Shown here: positions 33,352-42,748 of the stretch, in pieces
Position numbering within the stretch: the stretch's first letter is position 1
Layout of the letters: each line of letters opens with the position of its first letter
Origin: Bacteroidales bacterium
GTDB lineage: Bacteria; Bacteroidota; Bacteroidia; Bacteroidales; P3
Reading direction: 5' to 3'
DNA length: 64,000 nucleotides
Assembly: GCA_017934545.1 (NCBI GenBank)
Contig: JAGBJI010000009.1
Coordinates: 124,001-188,000, forward strand
Notes under the pieces: model-generated
The model's database searches: none
What the model was told of the DNA's origin: nothing
Seen by the model: the letters and a program-made list of their open reading frames with translations, nothing else
Program-made: the position numbers and the translations under genes

Positions 33352-36300
33352 TTACCTTAATATAATAAGTTTATCCTGCAACGTTTTGCCGTCGGTTTTA
33401 ACCGTAATGACATATGTTCCGTCCGATAACGAAGACAAATTCAAGGCATTCAGTCCGTTTTTAAGCACTGTTTGCTGTCTGTAAACCGTTTGTCCGTTAA
33501 CGTCGGCAACGGTTATATCGGCTCTGCTTCCGCTTTTTGAAGAAGAGAAATTGATATAAACTTCGCCCTTTGACGGATTAGGCAAAACATTCATCGCACA
33601 AACGTCTTCAACTCCGCTTAAACTTACAGGGTTTACTACATGTATGCTGTCTTCGCCCGATTGTGCGGCGTTGCATTCACCGCTTTTCACCGTTGCACGG
33701 TAATAATAATAGCCTGTATCTTGGTATGTGTCGGTCAAAAATACGCTGTCCTGCGACAAAGTGATGATTTCCCAATCGTAACCGTCCTGCAAACGTTCCC
33801 AATAAAGAATACTGCCCGTGTAAGCCCTCAATTCCATCACACGCTGTGTTGAACTGACATCAACCGAGTCATACATACGGAAAACGTTTCCTCCTTTTGA
33901 TGCAGGGTCTATGGTGATTGTAACCGTATTGGACGTATCCACCGAAACATAAGAAGTAACCACTCTTCTGTAATAAGAAGTTACGAACAATTGACGCGGT
34001 GAATAGTTTTGTTTGTCGTTAACCGAACCCTCGTTACAGTCCTCCCAATCCGTTTGGTTTGTGGATTTAATCCAACGGTATGTATATTCACCGTTGCCGC
34101 CTGTAGGAATACTGCCGTTAAGCACCTGCGGAACGGTACCTTCGCACCAACTTTGGTCGCCGGATATGGTATTATTAAATATAGGTGTGAACGGAGTAGT
34201 GATTTTTACGGTCTTGCCGTATGCAGTTCCGTATTGGTTGGTTGCAAACGTACGTACATAGTAGTCGGTCAAAGGTTCCAAACCGTTAACCATACAAGAG
34301 AAGGTATCAGGTTCACTGATAGTTGAAAGCACTTTAGTATCTGCAACGGTAGGTTCTGCATTCTTTGACCAGCAAATGCCCGCTTGTGTTATTTCGCTCA
34401 TACCCGTGTAACTTACGGTGCCGTTTACTTTTATTGAATTGTATGTCTGCAAAAATGCACTGTCGGTTGAAATGAACGGTATCTGCGAAACGGCTCTTAC
34501 TTCTATATTCCGAACATACACTTTGCCGTTTGCCGCTGCCGAAGCCTCAAATGCTATATAGGCATCCGCACTTTGATAGCCGTCGGTTGGGATATTAACG
34601 GTTTTGGATGTGTATGCCAAATCATTATCCGCTATTTGCGAAAGCATAATCCACGGACTTTCCACGTTCTTTCTGTAATATACCTTGATTATATCCGTAT
34701 TGGCATTTGCCTGTTTATAATCGAAAGTCACGGACATAGAATCTTTGTACGACAAATCCATTATCGGCAGGATAAGTTTTGAACTGAATCCCGCAGTTGA
34801 TGATTCAAATACATATGCGTTGTCGTCCGTATCTTCTTTCCAGCCGTCCTGCATGTCTACGCACATGCTTTGCGTTGCTACGTTTACATCATACGGAAAC
34901 TCGGTTATCTTTGCACATCGCGTAACGAATTTTTCCTGTTCGGAATAGGCAATCAAACCTCCGTTCATTGCGAATGCACGGACATAATATTCCGTTGAAC
35001 TCTCCAAATTTTCTGCATTCAGTTCAAACTGTCCTATGTTTTGCGAATTTGTTTCTACAACATAATCGTCCGTTGTAGGCATTGGGTTTTCGGAATATAC
35101 AAATCCCGTTTTTGTTAACGGAGTATAACCAGATGAAACGACTTTTGCCGCAAACAAAGCACTGTTGTCCGTTATGTTATCTACGGATTCAAACTTAACA
35201 ACAGGCCATGACGCCGCACTGTTGTCAGTAACCGAAATATCGTCTATGCCTATTCCCAATCCTCCTTTCAGTACTGATTCAAATGCTATGTACAATGTAC
35301 GGCTTTTTTCGGGGATTAACAACGAATCTTTCTTCCACGTGTTTGCACTTTCCGAATACATCTTAAGCAAAACCCACTCTTTGCTTGGGTCAGTGCGGTA
35401 ATAAACTTTCAAATTGTCAAACTGTGTTAGGTTCGTTTTCTGATGATGCCAAAATTTAAGTATAGGTTTGTCCAGCACGGTCACATCCATAGCAGGTGTA
35501 ATCAGTTTGGTGGTCTGGTAAGAGTTACCGTAATCGGAGTGAATGTAAACTGCATGTCCTCCGTTGTGACCTCCCTGAATTGCACCGTCAACTTCAACCG
35601 TGTCAATCACCTTCCATTTGTTGTAAGCATACTTATCGGTTTCCTGTTGCCAACATTGAATTTGTTCATCTTCAAAAGAAAACTCATAAGGAAACATTGC
35701 TGTTGCTGCACAAGGCGTCTTTATCTTGATGGATTCACCGTAAAAAGTATTGGTCGTCGTTTTTACAAAAGGCCGTATATAATAATATGTATCTCCGTTC
35801 AGATTGTTTATGTTTGCAGCGATACTTGACGACGACGTATTGTCAATTATTATACTGTCATTCACCGTCGGAACATCGCTGATTGGGGAATAAACGAAAC
35901 CTTTTTGTGCTATTGCAACAACCGAAGCATTAAGTATGTCGGCTTTTGCAGTAAGCGTGTCTTCATTGTAAGAAAGAACAAAGTTTCTTATGTTGGCTCT
36001 GCCCGTTGTGTCGCCCGAATGCAGAATTATGTTTCCCGTCTGCGTATTTTCGTCTATACGGTACAACTGTGCATTGGCATTTGTTCCGCTCTTGCTCTTG
36101 GCTGACGGCGTTGAAGTGTTGGACAGTTCCGTGTTTTGTGTGGAACCGGGGAACGGCTGTCCCTGATGGAAATAATACGGGTTGTATTGATTGTCGGCGG
36201 TTATGAGTGTATAACCCGTATTTGTGGAAACACAGTTAATGCAATTGTTTTGCCAACCGCTGACTGTCATATCCACACGGTAAGCCATTAATCCGTGACC

Positions 36301-37602
36301 CGGAAGATAGAAATCAAATCCTGTCTTTTGCCTGTTTTCCAAAATAATGTATTCACTTGTATTGCCCGGATAATAAATCATGTAAGCTTTGTTTGAATGT
36401 TGCAAATCCGGAACGGTAATATCGTAATTATTAATAATGGTATCCAAGGTTATATACAGTCTTTCTTTTCTCTCCATTGCACTCCAAACAGGAGGAAAAG
36501 CACCTCCGCCGTTGTAATTGCCCTGTGCCATAACGTCCCAATCGCCCGGGTTGAAAGCCTGTCCGTTTACACCGTAATCCGTATCGTAATAATCGGGTTG
36601 ACCCAACACATGGGAAAACTCATGGCATATTGTACCTATCTTCATTGCTTCGTTAGAACCGACCGAACCCGGATTTTCGGACGAACAACCGTAATCGTGT
36701 ACATACACTCCGTCAACATAATAGTCCGAAAGCAAATAACTGCGGTGCGGCCATATAAGATATGACGGATTTCCTCCCACTGCCTGACTGTAACCTGCGT
36801 AGATAACATACACGCACGACACATAATTGGAACCGTTTGTGTATTGCGAAAAATCAACCGTACTGTCCGCATGTTTCACTGCTTCGATTATCAAATCCCT
36901 TACGTGCATGTCGTTAATCGTAACTTCCTGTCCCGTGTACGGATTGGTGTAAGTACCCGATTGACCGTAGTACGTAATGGAACTGTCAGCCGTATAAGGA
37001 CCGACAACCGTTGCTTGTAAATCCAACTTTCCGAACGACGAAGCATCAAAATAATCATGCACGCTGCCCGGATGTCCGCTTGCCGAATAGCCTACCTGAT
37101 TGAACAAATCTTCAACGTCTTTTTTGGGCGTTGTAAACTCATAATCGTTGAACGACATCAATATTACGAGCATCTTATACTCCTCTTTGTCCTGCGAGGA
37201 TTTCAAAAGGGAAGTTTTTTGTTTGAAATCTTTTCTTATATCCGAATATTGTTTCAACATGGATATTTGCTCCGAAGAATAGAAAATATCCGTTGAAAGC
37301 GATGAAACGAACGTCTGTTCCTCTTCACTGCGGTATTTAGGGTCGTGGGCAACCATATCAGAAGGTTTCATTCCGCCCTTGCCGTCAGAGATGGCATAAA
37401 CATAAACATCGTTTTTATTACGCAAAAGCGTATAATTGTCAGTTGTCTTTGCCCAAGAAGCAATCTCGTCGCCTTTCAAACAAACGGTCAACGGTTTTCC
37501 GTCAGATTGGCGTATTGTGACGGGTTTAGGGTCTGCCAAAGAGGCAAACAGCGTGCTGACGGTCATAAAACACATCAGCAACATTGCAATCGCTTTTTTC
37601 AT
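33352..37602 (-). CDS. M6-family metalloprotease, T9SS cargo
   Basis: 1416 residues. A signal peptide (KKAIAMLLMCFMTVSTLFAS) leads to an M6 (immune inhibitor A-like) peptidase with zinc motif CHEFSHVLGQPDYYD (HExxH about 326-330; the Asp/Tyr after it fit the third ligand region). Repeated beta domains follow, including FNIII-like stretches (TEYYVRAFAMNGG, TDYYVRTFATNQYG, TYYYIRPFVKTTT) each with TKTGFVYSENP-type beginnings. The C-terminal about 80 residues (NVLPNPSKGEVYINFSSSKS to KLIILR) form a T9SS sorting domain. A surface or secreted protease acting on host or community proteins is the usual expectation. It abuts nadC (3 bp). Confidence 0.93.
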   Translation of the reverse strand: MKKAIAMLLMCFMTVSTLFASLADPKPVTIRQSDGKPLTVCLKGDEIASWAKTTDNYTLLRNKNDVYVYAISDGKGGMKPSDMVAHDPKYRSEEEQTFVSSLSTDIFYSSEQISMLKQYSDIRKDFKQKTSLLKSSQDKEEYKMLVILMSFNDYEFTTPKKDVEDLFNQVGYSASGHPGSVHDYFDASSFGKLDLQATVVGPYTADSSITYYGQSGTYTNPYTGQEVTINDMHVRDLIIEAVKHADSTVDFSQYTNGSNYVSCVYVIYAGYSQAVGGNPSYLIWPHRSYLLSDYYVDGVYVHDYGCSSENPGSVGSNEAMKIGTICHEFSHVLGQPDYYDTDYGVNGQAFNPGDWDVMAQGNYNGGGAFPPVWSAMERKERLYITLDTIINNYDITVPDLQHSNKAYMIYYPGNTSEYIILENRQKTGFDFYLPGHGLMAYRVDMTVSGWQNNCINCVSTNTGYTLITADNQYNPYYFHQGQPFPGSTQNTELSNTSTPSAKSKSGTNANAQLYRIDENTQTGNIILHSGDTTGRANIRNFVLSYNEDTLTAKADILNASVVAIAQKGFVYSPISDVPTVNDSIIIDNTSSSSIAANINNLNGDTYYYIRPFVKTTTNTFYGESIKIKTPCAATAMFPYEFSFEDEQIQCWQQETDKYAYNKWKVIDTVEVDGAIQGGHNGGHAVYIHSDYGNSYQTTKLITPAMDVTVLDKPILKFWHHQKTNLTQFDNLKVYYRTDPSKEWVLLKMYSESANTWKKDSLLIPEKSRTLYIAFESVLKGGLGIGIDDISVTDNSAASWPVVKFESVDNITDNSALFAAKVVSSGYTPLTKTGFVYSENPMPTTDDYVVETNSQNIGQFELNAENLESSTEYYVRAFAMNGGLIAYSEQEKFVTRCAKITEFPYDVNVATQSMCVDMQDGWKEDTDDNAYVFESSTAGFSSKLILPIMDLSYKDSMSVTFDYKQANANTDIIKVYYRKNVESPWIMLSQIADNDLAYTSKTVNIPTDGYQSADAYIAFEASAAANGKVYVRNIEVRAVSQIPFISTDSAFLQTYNSIKVNGTVSYTGMSEITQAGICWSKNAEPTVADTKVLSTISEPDTFSCMVNGLEPLTDYYVRTFATNQYGTAYGKTVKITTPFTPIFNNTISGDQSWCEGTVPQVLNGSIPTGGNGEYTYRWIKSTNQTDWEDCNEGSVNDKQNYSPRQLFVTSYYRRVVTSYVSVDTSNTVTITIDPASKGGNVFRMYDSVDVSSTQRVMELRAYTGSILYWERLQDGYDWEIITLSQDSVFLTDTYQDTGYYYYRATVKSGECNAAQSGEDSIHVVNPVSLSGVEDVCAMNVLPNPSKGEVYINFSSSKSGSRADITVADVNGQTVYRQQTVLKNGLNALNLSSLSDGTYVITVKTDGKTLQDKLIILR

Positions 37603-37650
37603 TTTCTATATCGGTTTATAATGAACAATCACTTAAAATCATGTAATTTG

Positions 37651-37658
37651 CAAAGTTA
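37651..37658 (-). promoter_or_regulatory. Bacteroidota -7 box for the M6 protease transcript
   Basis: TAACTTTG followed by CAAATTAC on the minus strand, about 48 nt before the ATG at 37602. Confidence 0.65.
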
Positions 37659-37755
37659 TGAATATTATTCTGAATAAGAATAATCCGTTTTAACATTTTT
37701 TTCAATGCAAACAGAAATTTCTCCGCCTTTGATAAAGATTAAATTTTAATAAAAA

Positions 37756-38436
37756 TTACTCTAAAAGAACTTGAATATCTTTTTCCAACTGTTCGGGCGT
37801 CACCATAGGTTCGTATCTTGTTATTGTCTTGCCGTCTTTGGACACTAAAAACTTGCCGAAGTTCCATTTTATAGCATCGCCCTGCTCATAGCCGCTGCCT
37901 GTCTGCTTATGGATTTGCGTCAATTGCTCCGCAAATTTTTCCGTTCCCTTCGGATAACCCTTAAACGGAGCCTTTGCTTTTAAGAATGTATACAACGGGG
38001 ATTCGTCTTTGCCGTTAACGTCAATTTTGTCAAACAAAGGAAAACTTACATCATATTTGTCGCTGCAAAATCTGCGTATCTGTGCATTGTCATCAGGCTC
38101 TTGACCCAAGAATTGATTGCACGGGAAAGCCAAAATCTCAAATCCGCGGTCTTTGTATTTGCGGTACAGTTTCTCCAAACCTTCATACTGCGGAGTAAGT
38201 CCGCATTTGGAGGCAACGTTAACTATAAGCAACACCTTGCCTTTGTATTTGTCCAACTTTACGTCCTTGCCGTCAATGTCTTTGACCGTAAAGCAATATA
38301 TGCAATCCTGCTTGCAGCATGTTTTTGCCTCTTCCTGTCTGACTCCTTTTCTGTCGCAGCACGACTGCTGGGCATTCAATCCGCTGCCAATCACAACGGA
38401 CAATGCCAACATCAATAAGTACGCTGTTTTTTTCAT
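37756..38436 (-). CDS. Glutathione-peroxidase family protein, exported, Cys-rich N-terminus
   Basis: 226 residues from the ATG at 38436, chosen because it begins a clean signal peptide (KKTAYLLMLALSVVIGSGLN). Between signal and the peroxidase domain is a 27-residue stretch with seven cysteines (QQSCCDRKGVRQEEAKTCC, then KQDCIYC). The domain has the peroxidatic cysteine in VNVASKCGLTPQYEGL, FPCNQFLGQEP (catalytic Gln) and the Trp in IKWNFGKFLV. Cys rather than selenocysteine is present. It should reduce peroxides, probably using thioredoxin-type donors, outside the cytoplasm. Cysteine clusters in this position are not normal for the family. The preceding gene in the same direction is porQ (92 bp). 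Confidence 0.88.
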   Translation of the reverse strand: MKKTAYLLMLALSVVIGSGLNAQQSCCDRKGVRQEEAKTCCKQDCIYCFTVKDIDGKDVKLDKYKGKVLLIVNVASKCGLTPQYEGLEKLYRKYKDRGFEILAFPCNQFLGQEPDDNAQIRRFCSDKYDVSFPLFDKIDVNGKDESPLYTFLKAKAPFKGYPKGTEKFAEQLTQIHKQTGSGYEQGDAIKWNFGKFLVSKDGKTITRYEPMVTPEQLEKDIQVLLE

Positions 38437-38528
38437 CTTTGAATTATGTTTTTGTTTGTTTTTATACGTTTTTATCCGCATGCCGTCAGTGTGAACCAAC
38501 GTTTGCTTTTAAATAAAATATTCCAGTA

Positions 38529-39578
38529 CTATTTGCCCGTACTGTTTATTGTATAGCCCAAGGTTATATAATTAGGTGCGCCGTAGTTATGATACTCGTT
38601 GCGTGCATAGTTCAATGTATAATTCCTGTACTTTATGCCGATACCGTATGATATGCCCGCCAACGAAAACGCATCGTCAACTTTCATCTCCTGCCTTTGC
38701 CGCCAAGAATAGCCCAAAGACAGATAGAAAACATCGTTAGGCACTATGTCAACCGCAAAATGCAGGTGTCTGAAACCCTTGTCCAAAAACGCACTGAACT
38801 TGTTATCGTCTTTAATCTTGCCGTCAATGCCTACGCTTTGCTTACCATCCAATGCGTCCGTCTGTCTGATGTCCCATTTGGTCAGTTTGTCGGCTACGAT
38901 ATATATTATAAGCGGTGCATGTGCCAAACGTTTTGACGCTCCTATCATTATATCAAACGGCAAGGTATCCCTCACACTTCCGAAAGAAGACACTTGCCGT
39001 CCTATATTCTTTAAAATACCGCTGAACTGCCATTGCTTGTCATTAGTTACGTAGGTTGCCGCCAAATCAAAGCCGATTGCAAACGACGAATAGCTTTCAT
39101 AGGCGGAGAACAAAGGTTTGAACGTTGCTCCGAAGTAAAGATTTTTTTCTATCTGCATGCCCCAACTTACCGAAAACATGAAATCGTTGACGGAAAACTT
39201 GCCCGTAACGTCGCCGTTAGGCTCGGTAAGTTGAAACGAACCGTAATTGATGTATTGCAATCCGAAACCGAAATTGCCCAAAGTATTAAACGTATGGGTA
39301 AAAGCCAATGCTCCCTGAAAAGCACCTGCAAACAAGTTGGTGTAAGTGACAGACGCCATGTTGTTTAGCGAAGCGTTTAACGACGAAGGGTTGGTCAAAG
39401 CCGAGGAAGCGTCGTGCGTAAAGCCGGGCATAAAGTTCAGCCCCCTTGCCGTCATCTGTGCCGAATTGTAAAGATTAAGCACGGCAAAGGCATCGTTGCC
39501 TGCCTCGCTCTGTGCCTTGAGTGAAGGTGCAATTGTAACAACAGCACACAACAATATCAATATTTTCCGTATCTTCAT
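38529..39578 (-). CDS. porQ: Type IX secretion system protein PorQ
   Basis: 349 residues with a signal peptide (KIRKILILLCAVVTIAPSLKA) and a FadL/PorV-related beta-barrel. Recognisable features are the N-terminal NDAFAVLNLYNSAQMTARGL, a run of NPSSLNASLNNMASVTYTNL, LGNFGFGLQYINYGSFQL and the last strand YGAPNYITLGYTIN. PorQ takes part in T9SS cargo processing and attachment in the outer membrane. It is away from the core T9SS operons, as PorQ often is, and is upstream of the peroxidase gene. With PorT at 48.5 kb it confirms an active T9SS lineage. Confidence 0.87.
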   Translation of the reverse strand: MKIRKILILLCAVVTIAPSLKAQSEAGNDAFAVLNLYNSAQMTARGLNFMPGFTHDASSALTNPSSLNASLNNMASVTYTNLFAGAFQGALAFTHTFNTLGNFGFGLQYINYGSFQLTEPNGDVTGKFSVNDFMFSVSWGMQIEKNLYFGATFKPLFSAYESYSSFAIGFDLAATYVTNDKQWQFSGILKNIGRQVSSFGSVRDTLPFDIMIGASKRLAHAPLIIYIVADKLTKWDIRQTDALDGKQSVGIDGKIKDDNKFSAFLDKGFRHLHFAVDIVPNDVFYLSLGYSWRQRQEMKVDDAFSLAGISYGIGIKYRNYTLNYARNEYHNYGAPNYITLGYTINSTGK

Positions 39579-39800
39579 ACGCTCTTTTTTATTTTAGCAT
39601 ATCATCGCATTTAAATGCAAACCGTTTATTATAAACTGAAAATCTCAAACTTTATTATTTATAACCAGAAAAAAAACGTTTTAACTAAAAATTCCCATGC
39701 CGAATCATTGCTCAATGACAACAAAAAACAAAATACCGACCATTATCTATATATAATAAAAGTGCCGAATGAAAAATAAAATCCGCCGAACTGCACTTCA

Positions 39801-39914
39801 TTTTTGCCGAACGACGCTTTAATGTGAAAAAAAGTGGTTTTTTGAGTAAAAAAACCACTTTTTTTAAGGTAAAAAACCTGCTTTTTTCATTCCTCTTTTC
39901 TGAATCGGCAAAAA
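39801..39914. repeat. Phased A-tract array 6 (3 units) with terminal inverted repeats
   Basis: Cores GTGG (39834), CCAC (39855) and CCTGC (39877) are spaced 21 and 22 bp. Left flank TTTTTGCCGAACGACGCTTT, right flank CTTTTCTGAATCGGCAAAAA; the ends TTTTTGCCGA and TCGGCAAAAA are inverted copies. It lies in the divergent gap between porQ and hutH, 133-160 bp upstream of the hutH promoter box. The rest of 39579-40046 shows no gene. Confidence 0.85.
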
Positions 39915-40046
39915 CCAAATGAAGAAAGGCGGAAATGTTTTGAGGTTTTAAAAAATTTTAACGCCTTAAAAACACTGAAATTTCCGAAAATCACCGCCGC
40001 AAGCAAAGATTTTGTGTTTTATTTTTTCCATTCTGATAAATTTATG

Positions 40047-40054
40047 TACCTTTG
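40047..40054 (+). promoter_or_regulatory. Bacteroidota -7 box for hutH
   Basis: TACCTTTG followed by CAAGTT. The upstream ATG at 40052 overlaps it, so the start at 40097 is preferred. Confidence 0.65.
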
Positions 40055-40096
40055 CAAGTTAAATTAAAGTTGTATTCAAAAACATATATACTAAAC

Positions 40097-41599
40097 ATGG
40101 AAATTCATCATATAAGTCCGGAATTGCTTACCTTGGAAAGAGTAAGCGAGATAATGGAAAAAGGAATGCACTTGGAACTTTCACAGGAAAGCAAACAAAG
40201 AATAACCAAGTGCCGTGAGTATTTGGACAAAAAAATGGAAAACCAAAAAGAACCGATTTACGGTGTTACCACCGGCTTCGGTTCTTTGTGCAATATCTCC
40301 ATCAGTAAAGAACAACTCTCGCAGCTGCAAAAAAACCTTGTGATGTCGCATGCCTGCGGATGCGGTGAAGAAGTGCCGCACGAAGTTGTCAAACTGATGC
40401 TTTTGAACAAGATTCAATCACTTTCATACGGTCACAGCGGTACCCAACTTGTAACGGTTCAACGTTTGGTAGATTTCTTTAACAACGATATTTATCCCGT
40501 TGTATACCAATTGGGTTCGTTAGGAGCTTCGGGCGATTTGGCTCCTTTGGCAAACATGTGCCTGCCTTTGTTAGGATTGGGCGAAGTTGATTACAAAGGA
40601 AAACGCATCAGCGGAGAGGAATTGAACAAACAGATGGGTTGGCAGCCTATTGAATTGCAAAGCAAAGAGGGTTTGGCTCTTTTGAACGGAACGCAGTTCA
40701 TGGGAGCATTCGCTATGTATTCAATAATCAAAGCAAAAAAACTTTCCAAATTGGCAGACCTTATAATGACAGTGTCATTGGAAGCCTTTGACGGAAGAAT
40801 TGAGCCTTTCTTTGACAACGTTCATCTTGTCAGGGCGCATCAAGGCCAACTTACAACGGCAAGACGCATACGCTCTTTGCTTGAGGGAAGCCAGATAATA
40901 AAACGCAAAAAAGAACACGTTCAAGACCCGTATTCGTTCCGTTGCGTTCCGCAGATTCACGGAGCATGCAAGGATGCAATAAACCATGTAGCCGACATAA
41001 TAACTACGGAAATCAACGCCGCAACCGACAACCCTACCGTTTTCCCTGACGAAGACATGGTTATCAGTGCAGGAAACTTCCACGGCGAACCGTTGGCTTT
41101 GAACTTGGATTTCTTGGCTATTGCAGTAAGCGAACTGTCTTCGGTTTCGGAAAGAAGAACTTATCAGTTGATAGGTGCAAAACGCAACCTGCCGTCTTTC
41201 TTGGTTGCCAAACCGGGAGTTAACAGCGGATTTATGATACCTCAATATGCAGCGGCAAGCATAGTAAACCAAAACAAAATGTTGTGTATGCCTAACAGCG
41301 TAGACACAATAGACTCTTCGCAAGGACAGGAAGACCACGTAAGTTTCGGTTCCAACGCCGCTACAAAATGTTTCCGCGTTGTCAACAACACCGAAAGAGT
41401 GCTTGCGATAGAACTTTTCAACGCTGCACAGGCATTGGATTTCAGAAAACAGCAGACAGGACTGAAATCATCGCCTGCAATAGAAAAATTTGTTGAGCAA
41501 TACAGAAAACAGGTTCATTTCGTAGAAAACGACGAAGTGATGTATACGTTGATAAACAAATCAATTGAGTTTATCCAAAACTACAACCCTGAATTTTAA
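40097..41599 (+). CDS. hutH: Histidine ammonia-lyase
   Basis: 500 residues from the ATG at 40097. The MIO cofactor-forming triad Ala-Ser-Gly lies in GSLGASGDLAPLANM (about residues 144-146). Other family motifs are YGVTTGFGSLCN, the substrate-site pair Ser-His in NLVMSHACGCGEEVP that favours histidine over phenylalanine, and QDPYSFRCVPQIHGA with SQEDHVSFG-type end (GQEDHVSFGSNAATK). It removes ammonia from histidine to give urocanate. No other hut gene (hutU, hutI, ftcD) is nearby; argF follows by 79 bp. Ammonia-lyase family is sure, histidine specificity likely. Confidence 0.9.
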   Translation: MEIHHISPELLTLERVSEIMEKGMHLELSQESKQRITKCREYLDKKMENQKEPIYGVTTGFGSLCNISISKEQLSQLQKNLVMSHACGCGEEVPHEVVKLMLLNKIQSLSYGHSGTQLVTVQRLVDFFNNDIYPVVYQLGSLGASGDLAPLANMCLPLLGLGEVDYKGKRISGEELNKQMGWQPIELQSKEGLALLNGTQFMGAFAMYSIIKAKKLSKLADLIMTVSLEAFDGRIEPFFDNVHLVRAHQGQLTTARRIRSLLEGSQIIKRKKEHVQDPYSFRCVPQIHGACKDAINHVADIITTEINAATDNPTVFPDEDMVISAGNFHGEPLALNLDFLAIAVSELSSVSERRTYQLIGAKRNLPSFLVAKPGVNSGFMIPQYAAASIVNQNKMLCMPNSVDTIDSSQGQEDHVSFGSNAATKCFRVVNNTERVLAIELFNAAQALDFRKQQTGLKSSPAIEKFVEQYRKQVHFVENDEVMYTLINKSIEFIQNYNPEF

Positions 41600-41678
41600 A
41601 TCAACATTTTGCAGATTTAAACGGTAAAAGAAATAAATTAAAATCAAATTAATAATCATTTAAAACAAAAAAACAGTT

Positions 41679-42680
41679 ATGGCATTCAATTTAAGAAACA
41701 GAAACTTTTTGAAGTTATTGGATTTCACTCCGAAAGAAATACAGTATATGTTGGATTTGGCACGCGATTTAAAGAGAGCCAAATATGCAGGAAGCGAACA
41801 GCAACATTTGAAAGGCAAAAACATTGCCCTTATATTTGAAAAAACTTCAACACGTACGCGTTGTGCATTCGAAGTTGCAGCACATGACCAAGGTGCGCAC
41901 GTAACTTATTTGGGTCCTACGGGTTCGCAAATCGGCGTAAAGGAATCCATGAAAGATACGGCAAGAGTTTTGGGACGTATGTTTGACGGAATAGAGTACA
42001 GAGGCTTTGAACAAAAAATCGTAGAAGAGTTGGCAGAATATGCAGGCGTACCTGTATGGAACGGACTTACCAACGAATTCCACCCTACTCAGATTTTGGC
42101 TGACTTCCTTACGATGAGCGAACACACGGACAAACCTTTGAACCAAGTTACTTACGCTTACCTTGGCGATGCACGCTACAATATGGGTAACTCTTTGATG
42201 GTCGGCGGAGTTAAAATGGGTATGGACGTACGTATAGTTGCACCTAAAAAACTTCAACCGTCAAAAGAATTGATTGATACCTGCAAAAAAATAGCTAAAC
42301 AGACAGGTGCGAAGTTGACGGTTACCGATGACGTTGCCAAAGGCGTAAAAGGATGCGATTTTCTTTACACTGACGTTTGGGTATCTATGGGTGAACCTGC
42401 TGAAGTATGGGCTGAAAGAATCAAATTGTTGAAACCTTACCAGGTAAATGCCGCTATGATGAAAGCAACGGGCAACCCTAACTGCAAATTCATGCACTGC
42501 TTGCCTGCATACCACAACCTTGAAACCAAGGTGGGAAGAGATGTTTACGAACAATTCAAAATCGACGGATTGGAAGTTACAGAAGAAGTATTCGAATCAG
42601 ATGCTTCAATAGTATTTGACGAAGCTGAAAACCGCATGCATACGATTAAAGCCGTTATGGTTGCCACTTTGGGTGACTAA
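41679..42680 (+). CDS. argF: Ornithine carbamoyltransferase
   Basis: 333 residues. Carbamoyl-phosphate binding motif [15 protein letters not shown] (STRTR about 54-58), HPTQILADF, and the ornithine-binding [15 protein letters not shown] are as in OTCase; residue patterns are those of ornithine rather than the acetyl- or succinyl-ornithine enzymes found in many Bacteroidota. It makes citrulline from ornithine and carbamoyl phosphate, either for arginine synthesis or in reverse for arginine fermentation. Its neighbour hutH also handles nitrogen-rich amino acids, which hints at amino-acid catabolism. A terminator follows. Confidence 0.94.
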   Translation: MAFNLRNRNFLKLLDFTPKEIQYMLDLARDLKRAKYAGSEQQHLKGKNIALIFEKTSTRTRCAFEVAAHDQGAHVTYLGPTGSQIGVKESMKDTARVLGRMFDGIEYRGFEQKIVEELAEYAGVPVWNGLTNEFHPTQILADFLTMSEHTDKPLNQVTYAYLGDARYNMGNSLMVGGVKMGMDVRIVAPKKLQPSKELIDTCKKIAKQTGAKLTVTDDVAKGVKGCDFLYTDVWVSMGEPAEVWAERIKLLKPYQVNAAMMKATGNPNCKFMHCLPAYHNLETKVGRDVYEQFKIDGLEVTEEVFESDASIVFDEAENRMHTIKAVMVATLGD

Positions 42681-42699
42681 ACGCACGCTTTTATATACA

Positions 42700-42740
42700 A
42701 AACGCACCGTTCTGCATAGCAAAACGGTGCGTTTATTTTA
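42700..42740. terminator. Bidirectional terminator between argF and glnA
   Basis: AAACGCACCGTT (42700-42711) pairs with AACGGTGCGTTT (42723-42734); T-rich sequence follows on both strands. Confidence 0.75.
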
Positions 42741-42748
42741 TTCAAATG

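Noticed and set aside
40097..41599. Phenylalanine or tyrosine ammonia-lyase
   Set aside because: The Ser-His pair in VMSHACG and overall length fit histidine ammonia-lyase better, although only assay would prove substrate.
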